From Ceratorhiza oryzae-sativae (Eukaryota; Basidiomycota; Agaricomycetes; Cantharellales; Ceratobasidiaceae): a DNA stretch of 64,000 nucleotides. Positions within the stretch are counted from its first letter, which is position 1, and each line of letters begins with the position of its first letter. The notes beneath the pieces were generated by a model. It was not told the origin of the DNA and searched no databases. It saw only the letters and a list, made by a program, of their open reading frames with translations. The stretch is from positions 868,001 to 932,000 of the forward strand of contig JARWMV010000244.1 of NCBI GenBank assembly GCA_030998015.1, in the 5' to 3' direction. A program made the translations under genes and the position numbers. Shown here one piece after another: positions 12,301 to 23,150 of this stretch.

Positions 12301-13655
12301 CGCCCAACAGAAGTGGATAAGCCATCTCATGGCACGCATAGAGGCAATCCGATCAAGAGACACCGTCTTCAGTGTTATTCCATTGAGTGAGGTGTTTTCT
12401 GAAAACAAACTGAGGGTCAATTGTGCGGTAACATATGGTAAGTACTCTAGTGTCGATGGACAGGGTGTAGTTGAATTTTTCGGTTTTTAGCTATGGGCGA
12501 GCGAATTATATATGGGACGGAGAGTGGAGTATTCTTCCAGGAGTCTCTGGAAGGCCAGCAGCCCATACGACTATTGGACTGGGTTGGAATACGGCAGGTT
12601 GACGTTCTAGAGGAGTATCAATTGCTACTCATCCTTTCAGGTGGGGAAGCATCTATTTGATGGTTCACTGAACCTGATTTTTATTGCAACTTGATTTCAG
12701 AACAATCGGTTTTCGCATTACCCCTTGATATGATTAGACTTCCAGACCCTGAGAGGCACATAGAATGCGTCTCGTCAAACGTATCGTTTTTCAAGACTGG
12801 GCGCTACCTTGACCGTGTGCTTGCTTGCATGGTTGAAAACTCCAAAAGCGGTAGCAATATCATGGTGCTCAAGCCCGGTACACTGAAGGTCTCCAAGGTG
12901 GGTTTTATGCCACTCATACACAGCTCCACGAACCAACGCTGTAAGTTACATGTCTAGGAGCTTCAGCTTCCGACCCAGTCATACTGGTCCACTTTCTTGA
13001 AACGAGGTTATGCGTGACCAGCGCTGGAGGTTTCGAGATTATCGATCTCAAAACACTTGATACTCATGTCCTTTTGAGCTCTGCGGATACGCCTTCCGAC
13101 TTTGTACCATCTCTAGAAAACGCTCGCCCGCTAAGCATATATCGGATATACGACGAGTTTCTGCTGTGCTATGACAGTCAGTATGTTATGGACATCACTG
13201 TATCTCATTCAGTCATATGTCCGATGTCGCAGATTTTGCTTTTTACGTGGACCAACGGGACGAAGGTCAAGACCCCATATCACTATACATTGGGAAGGTA
13301 CACCAACGGCATTTGGTAAGTTCTTATGTAGCCACCCTCATGCTCTACGTGCAGATAACTCGTTCTAGTGTTGCATTACCCATATATCCTCGCATTTGAC
13401 CCCACGTTCGTCGAGGTTCGGCAAATCACTGATGGTGCCCTCGTACAAGTGATCCAAGGGGATAACATTCGCTGCTTATGCGTCGACGACCAGCCATTTG
13501 GGCTCTACCCCGGGTCTGGGTACCACAGACATATATCAAGAACGCTCGGCTGTATGTTCGGATATGGTGGTGCTATTATGAGCTCGGGGGATAGTATTAT
13601 GGGGATAATGGAGGGATTTCATGGGCCAGACAACGGAGCGAGCTTGTCATTGTAG
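9324..13655 (+). CDS. TKL-type kinase fused to RhoGEF-PH-CNH (5' end unresolved, CNH damaged)
   Basis: The kinase part has a P-loop in GGGFGDVYRG, VAIK lysine, helix-C Glu in HAARELYTW, catalytic loop HGDIKSSN, ITDFGC, and APEI, so it looks active. Its exons are ..-9437, 9488-9700, 9755-9925, 9981-10028, 10085-10105, 10159-10284, 10344-10409, a 9-nt exon 10470-10478, 10716-10922 and 10975-11055. All join in phase, with no stop and no new start, to 11104-11181. That exon reads HTECDFVRDLECLRD, the start of a Dbl-homology domain. DH continues in 11234-11797 (ILPAERRTG), PH in 11852-12022 and 12067-12213, and CNH from 12269 on. The nearest relative is the gene at 14125-18815, whose DEP/proline-rich half is replaced here by the kinase. 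Two 1-nt deletions relative to that paralogue fall in CNH exons (near 12999 and 13250), so the C-terminal half may be non-functional or rescued by alternative splice donors. Domain identities are firm. That this is one protein is inference from splice phase. Confidence 0.75.
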
Positions 13656-14124
13656 TTCGTACTATTTTATCATCCCACTTTGATAATTCATAAATGTTAA
13701 TCAACCATAAACGAGTATCGGTGTGATGTTTTAGGCGACTGAATTCGGTGGCTAGTACTACCTGCTCCTTGTCCCCACCTTGACAGAACTTTCGTGGAAT
13801 AAGCCAAAACCAGCCTTAGGCGAACCTTCCATCATCTTTGCCATCGGCAGGACTACCCGAGTCACAACAAAGCATAGTCGCACATGCGCTAGAGCAATTC
13901 TACCACATGCCGACTATCGGAAACGACTGCCACATCAATCATCTACAGCAAGTTAATATTGATTGTAGCACCGACGACATACGAGGAGTAGAAGCAATAC
14001 AGTTATGTGGAATGAGATCAGCCAGGCCCTCACTAGCTCAAAGAAAAACATACAAGGAAATATATCGAAAAAAAAGTGGGGGGAAAGCAGCGTCAAGATA
14101 AAAGAAGGGGGAAAGAAAGCAAAC
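13656..14124. other. Convergent spacer between the two RhoGEF paralogues
   Basis: About 470 bp between the stop codons of two convergent paralogous genes. No gene is seen. It must contain both 3' UTRs. Confidence 0.6.
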
Positions 14125-17100
14125 CTACGCCTTGGGCGCAGACGCATCCGACGTGCGCGGTGGCGGCACGGCCAGCCGTACCGCCATGACCTTGTCATCC
14201 GACACCAAGATGATCTCATCGCGCTCATGACTCCGTCGGGGCCGCTGTTGTACGTGTGGCATTACCATATGGTGTGGTGGTGCGTGTGGGTGGCTGTACA
14301 TCGCATGACCATACTGGCCATATGGGCTCTGTCCTCCATACGGATGGTGATATGGATGAACGGCCGGATGACCAGAAAACGAGGAATATGCAGTACTTGT
14401 CCCGCTCCGGATCGAGCTTGAGGAGCTCACTGCCGACGAGTTGGTCACCGACGGTTGAGTATCGGCAAACAAGCAGCGAAGGTTATTCCCCCGGATAACC
14501 TGCACCAAAGCCCCATCGTCCACGTGTCGGATCTCGATAAACGTTGGGTCGAATGCCATGACGTACGGATAATGAAGTGCTACCCAAATGTGTTAGCGCG
14601 CGCACGCCATACAGCGGCACCCCTCCTCACCAAATGCAGTCGGGGTTCCCTCCCAATAAATAGTCACATCACGCTTAGACCTCCATCCACTCTTATTCAC
14701 GTAAAATGCAAATTCTGCACGGGCCCACATCAGCGTTCCACCAAATCTCATCAAAATGAACCGATAGACTCACCAGTATAACACAACAAAAACTCTCCAT
14801 CTATTCGGTATATGCTCAACGGACGGACATCGTCCCGGCGCTGCACAAAGTCCAGCGACGCGTCCGCGGGGTCCAGCAGGACCTGGGTATCCAGCGTCTC
14901 GAGGTCGACGATCTCGAAGCCCTTGGTGCACGCGACGCACAGTTTCGTTTTGAGGAAGTAGATCGAGTGGGATTCGGTTGGGATGTAAAACTCCTGTTGC
15001 GTCTAATTAGAACTGTTGGGTGTATAGTGTGAGGCCAAAGCGTACCTTGAACACCTTCAACGTGTCGTTCCCACCCTGCAGCAGCTTCTTAAACGTCGGC
15101 TTGTTCTTCCCGCGCACGTTTTGATCAATCGGCTCGAGTGTCTTGATCGTGCTCGACAGAGAACTCGCTTTGACGACGCACACCAAAGTTTTGCCAAGGC
15201 AATACCCGGCTTTGAAAAACGATGTGTGGGACGAGATACGTTTCATACGTCTCATCGCGTTTGCCGTGTCAAGTGATTCAAGCAGATCGAGTGGGAAGGT
15301 CAGGACAGATCGTTCTGGAACCATGCCACGACGTGAGTGAGGGATACGCATCTGTTTAAGCCGGACTCACCAGAGAGGACAATGAGCAACTGGTACTCCT
15401 CCAACACATCAATCTGCTGTACGTCTGGCAGCTCCAAAACCTTGACCGGGGTTCTATTCTTCCCTTGGCTCAAATTTTGGAAAAATACCCCAGCGTCTGT
15501 CCCGTACGCGATCCGCCGGCCAGAGTCTATGCAATCATCCCCAATCAACGCCCAAATCTGGGCTCAATTTAATCCAGGCTCACCATATGGCACAGCACAG
15601 TTGACCCTGGCATCTCCCACAAACACATCCTCGCTCAACATAAACGTGTCAAACACCATACTCTGCTCGCGCATGATCTCCTGCTGAGCAGTGATATGCT
15701 CGACCCATTTTTTGCGCGCCACGACCGTCGGAGCCCAGAGCGTGAGCGAGTACTGTCCGAATGCGGCAACATTAGTACACGTGTATAAAAGTGAATAGTG
15801 GGCTCACCCCGCGTTTGCCCAAATGGGAAACTGTAAGCTGGTAGCCGCTCTTTTGCGAGTCTGGACGTATTGGCGCAGCCGGGGGAGGTGTGCCGTTGGC
15901 GGTTGATCCGTTTGAGTTTCGCCGAATGAGTGCTGTGCGTGGTCGTGCCGCTCTTGCTGCGTTCTCCTCGGGCGTCGAGACCACAAGCAACTCGAGTGGA
16001 ATTGGCTAACCAAGGAACGGGAGAATCAGCATCCAGCCAGCTAGGATGACCGCTGATAAACGCACCCGCCGGAACACCTTGAGCTGCTCATGCTTGTTCA
16101 CCATCTTGCTCTTGACCATCAGAAGCGCATGATCAAACAAGAAAATCTGCAGATCTCCGTTCTCGTTGGCTGCCCCGCCCCGCCGCTTCAGTGGACCCTT
16201 GTACACCAACTGCCTCCCTTCATCCTTCAGCTTGAGATCCTACAAACCCACCACCTAGTGAGCAGACTTCCCGAACAAGCACTCTAGACGACGCACCACT
16301 TCCTCTCCTTGCCTAAACACCAACCCCTTGTCCAACTGCAACAAATTGAACCTATTCTCCGTCTTGCCGCTCTCCTCGTTGACCTTGCCCAAAAACTCGC
16401 GTACCAACTTGACTACGCGCGGAATCGCCACCCGATCTGGACTCTCCTCGGGCGTATGCTTTAAAACGACCTCGAGCAACAACGGATAACGGGCGAGCCT
16501 CGTGTGGGTTTGGTCAAATACCCGTTCAGCTCGAGTTTCCGGCTGGCCGGTAATCGTTCGACGGTCTCGACAAACTGCGCAAACGCGGGATTGGACGCCT
16601 TTTCCTTTTCAAACTCGTACTTGCCGTACAGTTGGTGTTTGCCATACTGCACAAATGGATCAAACCGCGGGACGAGTTCGAGAAAGATGTCACCGATGGT
16701 CTCGACAATCGGATACGCCTTTTGCCGCTTGGTAAGTAGATCCCGTAGACGGGTGTTGACGTCGATGATATCCTCGACATTCCAAAACACTTGTTGCACA
16801 AAGTCCGTCCGTCGCTCGGCCGGGATGATCTCTTCCAAACGAAGCGGATTCATCCATTGCTAGCACGAGTTAATCAGTCTCATGCGTGAGAAAACCAGGA
16901 CCGACTCACGTCACGCAGGTACTCGAGATCGCGCACGAAATCACGTTCAGTGTAAATAACCTCGTTGATCGCTTCCTGGCGCTTCTTTTCCATCTCGCTC
17001 ACGCTGTCTACGATTTCTTGGGGCACTGAATGAACCCAGAGTTGGCCGGGTTCCTAGTTCCCAATAGAGCTCAGCCAATCGTCCGGTGGACAGGCACATC

Positions 17101-18815
17101 AAAATACAAACCTTGAGCCCATGGTCAATCAAACTTTCCTTGCTAGAGTTGTTCCGGAGCCCACCGGTGCGGGTAACGGCAGACCCACCGATCACTCCAT
17201 TCCCACTGGCGATTGTCGTGGTCGAGGGGCTGGCTACGCCGTTGGTCGGTACACTGTTGGTGATCTGGTTTCGAGTGCTAAGCCGGTGCTGTTGCTCAAG
17301 CCGGCGAGGACAGGCACTGCAGTAGCATAGTCGATCACGGCTGCACGTTGGCGAATAACATTCCGTGAGAAGCGTAAAGACACCTGAGGGCAGGGGGAGA
17401 CTAGCCATCTCGTCTTCTAGGACCTGGCCGGCATTGTTGACCGAGCCAGAGCCAGAGCCGCCACCGGGACTGAGCAAGCTAGGTCGGATGGGGGTTGCGC
17501 CGTCTGCATCTTCGGCTCTTTCGTTCGTCCAGGAGATGCTCGGCCTCGGACCTGAAAATTGGTAAATTTCAGCGGGCGAGTCACGCAGTCGGTGGTCATA
17601 GGTCACGTCGTGGAAGAATTTTTGGGCGTCGAGGGCGCGGCCGAGCAGGAGGGCAAGGTTGCGATCCGAGGTCTTGATAATGTGCGCAATAAGGTCGACC
17701 GCTTCGCGCCCGTCAAATGCGCCCGGATAGGTAAGACCGTCCTTGGTGCGGTCACCGAGCGGTATCCTCTGGCGGAAAGCTTCAGCGACACGAGAGAGAA
17801 GAGCGGGATACACGAGCGGCCGCCGCCGCGAAGTTGGGGCGTTGGGCCGTGGGACGGGGGGACGCGGTGTCGCGCCCGATGCAGAGGCCGACATGGAGCG
17901 AGAGCGGTCCGAGGGCATGGCGCCGATCGAGTTGTTATGGGCATGGCCACGACCTGCCCGTCCGAGAGAGCCTCCGTTGGCGCCGATTCCGACAGGGACG
18001 GTGCGTACGCTCTCGATCGAGCGACGCGAGGCCGACGGATTTAGGTTGACCGGCGCCCCGGAAATAGGCGGAGAGGGAGAGGTCGACGAAGACGGATAGT
18101 ACGCGAGTTGGTTCTCTCCCACGACCGTGGCCGAGCCCGAGGCCTGGGACGCGAGGGTGGTGTTGAGCTGCATGAGCTGGGGTTTGCTCGGCGTCGGCGA
18201 CGACTGCTGGGGGTAGGCGCCTGGCTGGTAGATGCTCTGCCTCGCTGCAGGGGACTGGTCGTCGCGCGGCACGTCATCACGACCGTCGTCGTCGAACGAG
18301 CGCTCGTCCCACGGGCCGCTGAGCGGGGCCTCGGGCGTCACCTCGACCATTGGCAGCACAAAGCCGGCTGGGGGCAGCGGCGGAGGCTGGGGCAGGTCGC
18401 GGCGGTAGACCTGGACCTGGTAGGCCTGGGCAGGCGTCAGGCCCTGCTGGGTGAGGCGGTCGATCGCGGGGTCGGGGCCGTCTTCGGGCAGCGGGCGCGG
18501 CGCGATGATCCCAGGGGGATAGCCGGCGGCGATGCTGCGCGGGCGGGGGGCGGGCGGGGGGGCCATGGCGCGTGGGCCGTACATGGGGGGTGGCGGGGGT
18601 GGCGCATGGTGGTACGGCGGCTGGGGCGGGGGGTAGTACGGGCGTGGTGCAGGCGGGGGGTGGTAGGGCTGGTACTGCGAGTACTGAGCATACGAGGAAT
18701 AGTACGCCTCGTCGGGCGCCTCGTACGCACGTGCAGGGCGCGGGCCACTCGGACCAGCAGTCGGGCGCCCAAAAATCGACTCGTACGCCGCTGCGCGCCG
18801 TTCGCTCGACGCCAT
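14125..18815 (-). CDS. ROM2: Rho1 guanine nucleotide exchange factor (DEP-DH-PH-CNH)
   Basis: Activator of the Rho1 GTPase in the cell-wall integrity pathway, acting at the plasma membrane. The start (ATG at 18815, MASSERRAAAYESIFGRP) opens a long low-complexity region rich in Pro/Tyr/Ser. A DEP domain (FDGREAVDLIAHIIKTSDRN; KFFHDVTYDHRLRD) lies near 17.5-17.7 kb. The DH domain begins with INEVIYTERDFVRDLEYLRD at about 16.95 kb and continues through IIPAERRTDFVQQVFWNVED. The PH domain follows near 16.0-16.2 kb. The CNH domain runs from about 15.5 kb to 14.4 kb, with blocks LLDLWVRQVDVLEEYQLLIVL-like, RPLSIYRI, EFAFYVNKSGWRSKRDVTIY and YWEGTPTAF. A Ser/His/Tyr-rich tail ends at 14125. Domain order matches yeast Rom1/Rom2 and Schizosaccharomyces Rgf proteins. 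Many short introns interrupt the second half. It is convergent with a kinase-fused paralogue. Confidence 0.93.
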
Positions 18816-19965
18816 TGCCAGTATGTCGAGGTCAAGCGGCGGCTGTCCCCCTATCACGTGGCGCTGACTAAGGCACGTGATCCATCGCCCTCCTGCCGTC
18901 GGTTCGTGCGTTCTTGGCGACGAGCTTGTCCCACCTGGGCTGCAGATCATCCTTCTTCGGGCCGCGATGCATACGCATCGCCGTCCTGCCCACGGGATGC
19001 CCCTGCTCCAACGTCACTTCCAGCGTCATGCCTCTGCGCTCGTCGCATACATTCCGGTTCTCATCGTTTCTACCACGTTCTAGTCTGCGCGTATTCCGAT
19101 CGACGGCCACCTACTCGGGCTCACTCGGCTTCCCGAAATTCTCATCAGCACCCATATTCCCCAATCCGGGCTCGGCGCTCTCATGAGCCACTAGAATGTC
19201 GGCAAATACTTCGACATATACCAAACGCGACTCATCTCGCACTCGGGCACATCGGCTCTATCCATGCTGACGTGTTTCCTGTTGCGTACACACTCTAATT
19301 CCTCGGCCACAACCGGTTCTGTTTACTCTCGCGCACATTCCTTGGATCAATCTTGCCCTATGCTTGACGCAATTCAGCCCTAATCGTGCCTGGCATGACG
19401 CACCCGATCTCGACTAGAGAATGCAGCTACAGAATTTATGCCCGTTCAGTTTCCGAAAGTGTCCATATTTCAAAGCCTTGACTTCATCTTAGCTCATTCA
19501 ACTCTGTCCGGAATGACGTATCACAAAGGGTGAGAAATCCCACTGTGAGAGATTGATACCGAGTGGTCGTGTGATTCATGTTTCGTGTGGGTGAACAACA
19601 CAAACCCCAGCCCGATGGGCGCAGTGAGACAAAGGCTCATTCCGCGTGCCGAGTCCGAATAGATACCGGCGGCATATCTCGGGTTCGGGCCGTACTATAC
19701 CTGGTCGATCGTTGTAGACATCCACTAAACGTTTACGTGGCCAGCTACACATATTCCGCACCCCACTCAGTCCACCGGCGCTTGCACGGATACCACCAAC
19801 CACCCATATGGTTCCGCAGAGTGCCCCGGCATTTCCCGGTCTCTCATCTATCACGATACGCTTCTCAAACCAAATATACACATCGTATTGCGACAAGATG
19901 TACTGGCTTTTGCACATATAAATCATGGCGTCATATCATCATGGAGCTCAAAATATTGATCTCTG
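18816..19965. other. No gene recognised
   Basis: Promoter side of the RhoGEF gene and 3' side of a truncated gene. Open frames here are GC-driven or lack domains. I looked on the minus strand for the zinc-finger exons expected downstream of the truncated copy at 20 kb and did not find them. Confidence 0.5.
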
Positions 19966-20565
19966 CTAACTTCCGTTCCATCTCCTGCACGTCTCCATCA
20001 CATCCTCAAACCCACTCAGCACAACCTCTTCAAGCCTCTCCCCGACTATGTAGAGTTTTCGATTCACTACGTCAGGCAGCAACCTCGCATACCCAGCTGT
20101 GAAACCCCTCGTCCCGTCAGCCATGTGCTGGTGCACGCCTGTCGTTGGGTTCACTCGATATATAGCGCTATTGCTCTCCGAATTGATGATCCAGCAATAG
20201 ACTTGGGCTATCGCGTAGTCGCCTTGTCCATCCAACGACCCAAAGTATCCTACATAACATTGATTGATGTTTCAGCCTTTTCGCTGGTGACGATACGTAC
20301 GAATCCATGGAAGCACAACTGAAGACGAGCCACCTTTGGGCTTTCCCTGATTTTCGTTAGCTGCAGTACTTTTGCCACATTGGATGAAGCGTTTACCCTC
20401 GTGTATTGCCTACTCTCAAGGTGCACCTTGAGTGTTGCTACCAAACTGTCGCGTTCTGGTGTTTCTTCGAGGCTCATAGATCCTACCAACTCATTTGAAT
20501 CACGGTGTACTAACTACAACAACTCGGCGAGGAACTGACGCATCTTGTCAGCCAAGATTCTGCAG
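19966..20565 (-). pseudogene. Truncated member of the split zinc-finger family (N-terminal module only)
   Basis: Exons on the minus strand encode ILADKMRQFLAEL (about 20560-20525), a segment ending KVHLESRQYTR, GKPKGGSSSVVLPWI, then GYFGSLDGQGDYAIAQVYCW with NSAIYRVNPTTG, ADGTRGF, RKLY and EVVLSGFEDV, and a stop at 19966. These blocks match, in the same order, the genes at 21007-22474 and 43004-44495. Those two continue into a linker and two zinc fingers, which I cannot find below 19966. No convincing start codon was found upstream. Most likely a 3'-truncated (and perhaps 5'-incomplete) copy. Function unknown. Confidence 0.6.
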
Positions 20566-21006
20566 GTGATGTTAGCTACAGCCAGCGCACAAACAAAGGC
20601 AAATAGGCGGACGATTCGTTGCAAGGCCTGATAGCCTGATCTCCATGTAGCGACTTGGTATACGTAGAAGGATCCGTGTGCATGGCTGATTTAAACCGAA
20701 ATCGGATTATGGTGGTGGTGGTAGCTGAGTGCAAGAAGCCGGAGGCCTCAACGCTTGATAAGTAGGCTTGCTCATTCCTCTTGCTCATCAAGCGGGGGTG
20801 GGCGCTAAAAAAAAACACCCTTGTGATTGAAAAGTCGCTGGTGTTGGGGCAATTCACGGGGTTCTCTTTACGGAAGGTATCACAAAATCGATCCTTGAAG
20901 TAGGAATGCTTCTTTGCTTTCGAGAAAATGCGTTGAGCTACTTGACTAAGAAAGATCTACATTTGCGCCGCCTCGTTGCTCTTTATTACCCATAAATGCC
21001 CCCCCC
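20566..21006. other. Spacer, nothing recognised
   Basis: A minus-strand open frame at 20576-20857 has no resemblance to the N-terminus of the neighbouring family members and ends before them. I do not treat it as coding. Confidence 0.4.
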
Positions 21007-22474
21007 CTATTCTCCGCTCCAACCAAGTGCGTTCGCGTGTATTTCTCTGTGCCTATCCCTTTGTTGACGTGCGACGAATCGCTCAGAACATATGTCACAT
21101 TCATAGTCTAACAATCCATTTCAGTCACCCGAATGGCTGAAACATGGCTTATAGCGTACACCCACCTTTGATTGAAAGGTGCGCGGCCAAATGGCGCTGT
21201 AGGGTACCCATATTAGTAGAATGTAGGAATACATATGGAACTCCCTTCTCACCACGAGAGACGATGGCCTCGTATCGTTTTGAGGTTTCTTGCATTGACC
21301 ACAGATGACGTTGAGGCCTTCGTCAAGACCAGCCTTAAATTGTTTGGCCCAGTCCTTGAGCTCTGCAGTTGTATTGACATGGTACGGGACCGGAAGCTCG
21401 ACAGTGTTGGGCGGAAGTGCTTCAATATCACTCTGTACTGTGGGGTCCGACTGAGCCTGACTGGGCGACCCAGGCGTTGAGGAACCCAGGCCGTGAGGCG
21501 GAATACCTGCTTCTGCTGTGGGGTGGGTGGGCGAATCATGGACGCTATGAGATGGCTCCGATGGACCAGCTTAAAAGATTCAAGGTCAATATTGGTTGGT
21601 GGGGTTCAGGATAACTCGTACCTTGCCGATTGAAACGGTTCCGGCTGGCCTCCGCGGCTGGCAAAATCACGGACGCAGAAACCCTATTGCATTGTTCAAT
21701 CCAATTTCCGCGCGCCGCTTGAACCTCCTCGAGTCCCCTCAACACAACCTCCGATGGGGTGGATCAGGCATATAAAGCTTTCGCAGGGATGTGTCCGGTA
21801 AATACAAAACTCCACCAACGTAAAAGCCTCTAGTCCCATCCGCGAGAGGCTCGAGGTTCCCCGAGCCTGGATTCATGCGGTACACGATACTATTAGGTCT
21901 CCGAATTTATGATCCAAGCGCATATTTCGATTGTCAAGATACCATCGAGCCGCGTCCGCAAATAAAAAGTATCCTACGAAAGCAAAGATGAGAGAGACGT
22001 ATCAAATAATAGGAGCATACAGACTGATCCATGGGAGAGGTTCCGGTACGTGCTACCCTTGGACTTGCCCTATAGGATGAAACCTTTGGTCATTTTTCAA
22101 ACGTATACACCCAAACATATAATTAACTTGCCCGAGTAAATTTCCCAGTGACGAAAAACGTTTTCAGTTTTGTCACTTCGTTACGTGGAGGAGCGCACTT
22201 TATTTTACCCTTAAGACCCATTTTGGCTATGCGGCTGGTCAACTCATGCTTGTTTCATCGCAAAGAATACTCAATGCTGACTCAGTATATCGGCCAAGAT
22301 TCTATATGAGGGGTTAGTCGGACCAAAAAAAAAGAAGTAACTTATAGACATACGTGGTTTTAATTTTACAAGTAACTCCCTGTCGAGTAGCCGTAACATC
22401 ACGCTCGAGTTTGGCTTCGAGGTCGCTGGTGTAGGCTTAGGCGATTGGGTATCAGTCGAGCTATATCCCGACAT
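21007..22474 (-). pseudogene. Split zinc-finger family member with two 1-nt indels
   Basis: The start is MSGYSSTDTQSPKP at 22474. Exons then give ILADILSQH, a segment ending TFFVTGKFTR, GKSKGSTYRNLSHG, EICAWIINSET, NSIVYRMNPGSGN, LADGTRGFYVGG, RKLYM and EVVLRGLEEVQ. Near 21.33 kb comes KDWAKQFKAG then VICGQCKKPQ, the cysteine half of finger 1. The next exon, 21196-21166, is exactly 31 nt (RHLAAHLSIK) with the two His ligands. The last exon carries a C2H2 finger (YECDICSERFVARQQRDRH, REIH) and stops at 21007. Compared with the copy at 20 kb there is one extra base at about 21895, which makes TAA TAG in frame after SET. One base is missing near 21760. The two shifts cancel, but the segment between is unreadable as is. 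Probably a recent pseudogene, unless these are assembly errors. Confidence 0.75.
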
Positions 22475-23150
22475 GGTGTGGATAGCGCGACAGAGGAATA
22501 TGATCGGCTGTGGTGGTCAAGTGCGGATTGTCGATATCACAGGCGAGCGCTATATAGACCTGCGCATCATGAATGCTCATCAGGTTTATTTGCCTTTGCA
22601 CCTCGCAAGCGCCGTGGTGGTGAGCGTCCATAACAGGCGCCCAGCGTCAGGGATATCATCCACAACTACTTGACTTACGCAATCATACTGTTGCGATATG
22701 GTAATTAGCTGAATAATGAAGCACGTGACTTATTCACTCGTGTATTGCAATCAATGTCTTTTCTTTTCACTGTGCTACGTGTACATCGACTGATATGTTA
22801 GCTACGACGTGTCAACACGTCTCTATTGTCTCGAATGTTCTCTCTGTTCATGTATAAAGAGCTTCGCTCTATTGTGTAGTTCTTCACCAAAGTTCTTGTA
22901 TTACTTTCTACTGTTGAATACACGATTACTTACGAGTCTAATAGCTCTAGCTAAGAAGCTTATTTACTCTACTAGAAATCGAACATATTCTACTCATTTC
23001 TACACATACCGTTCTGAACGAACCGACAAGTAGACTACATTGGAGTGCTCTTCGGATACGACTAGATTGAGCTGAATATTAGAATTCTTTTTGACGGTGT
23101 TAGCGTATCCAGTGCTAACCAATTCGTCCATTGAAGAGGAAATAGCATGG
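22475..23150. other. AT-rich spacer
   Basis: Divides the zinc-finger copy from the P450 3' end. The part at about 22790-23040 is AT/TC-rich with a TATAAAG and begins TGTTAG, vaguely like a solo LTR. I found no matching target-site duplication and no internal element sequence, so I call nothing. Confidence 0.4.

Noticed and set aside
18108..19298. 396-codon open frame on the + strand
   Set aside because: Antisense to the GC-rich, low-complexity start of the RhoGEF gene. Gly/Arg-rich translation without domains.
20576..20857. 93-codon - strand open frame as possible first exon of the 20-kb copy
   Set aside because: No resemblance to the first exon of the 22-kb copy and no usable splice junction.
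22790..23040. Possible solo LTR (TGTTAG start, TATAAAG, AT-rich)
   Set aside because: No matching 3' end, no target-site duplication and no second copy in the window.
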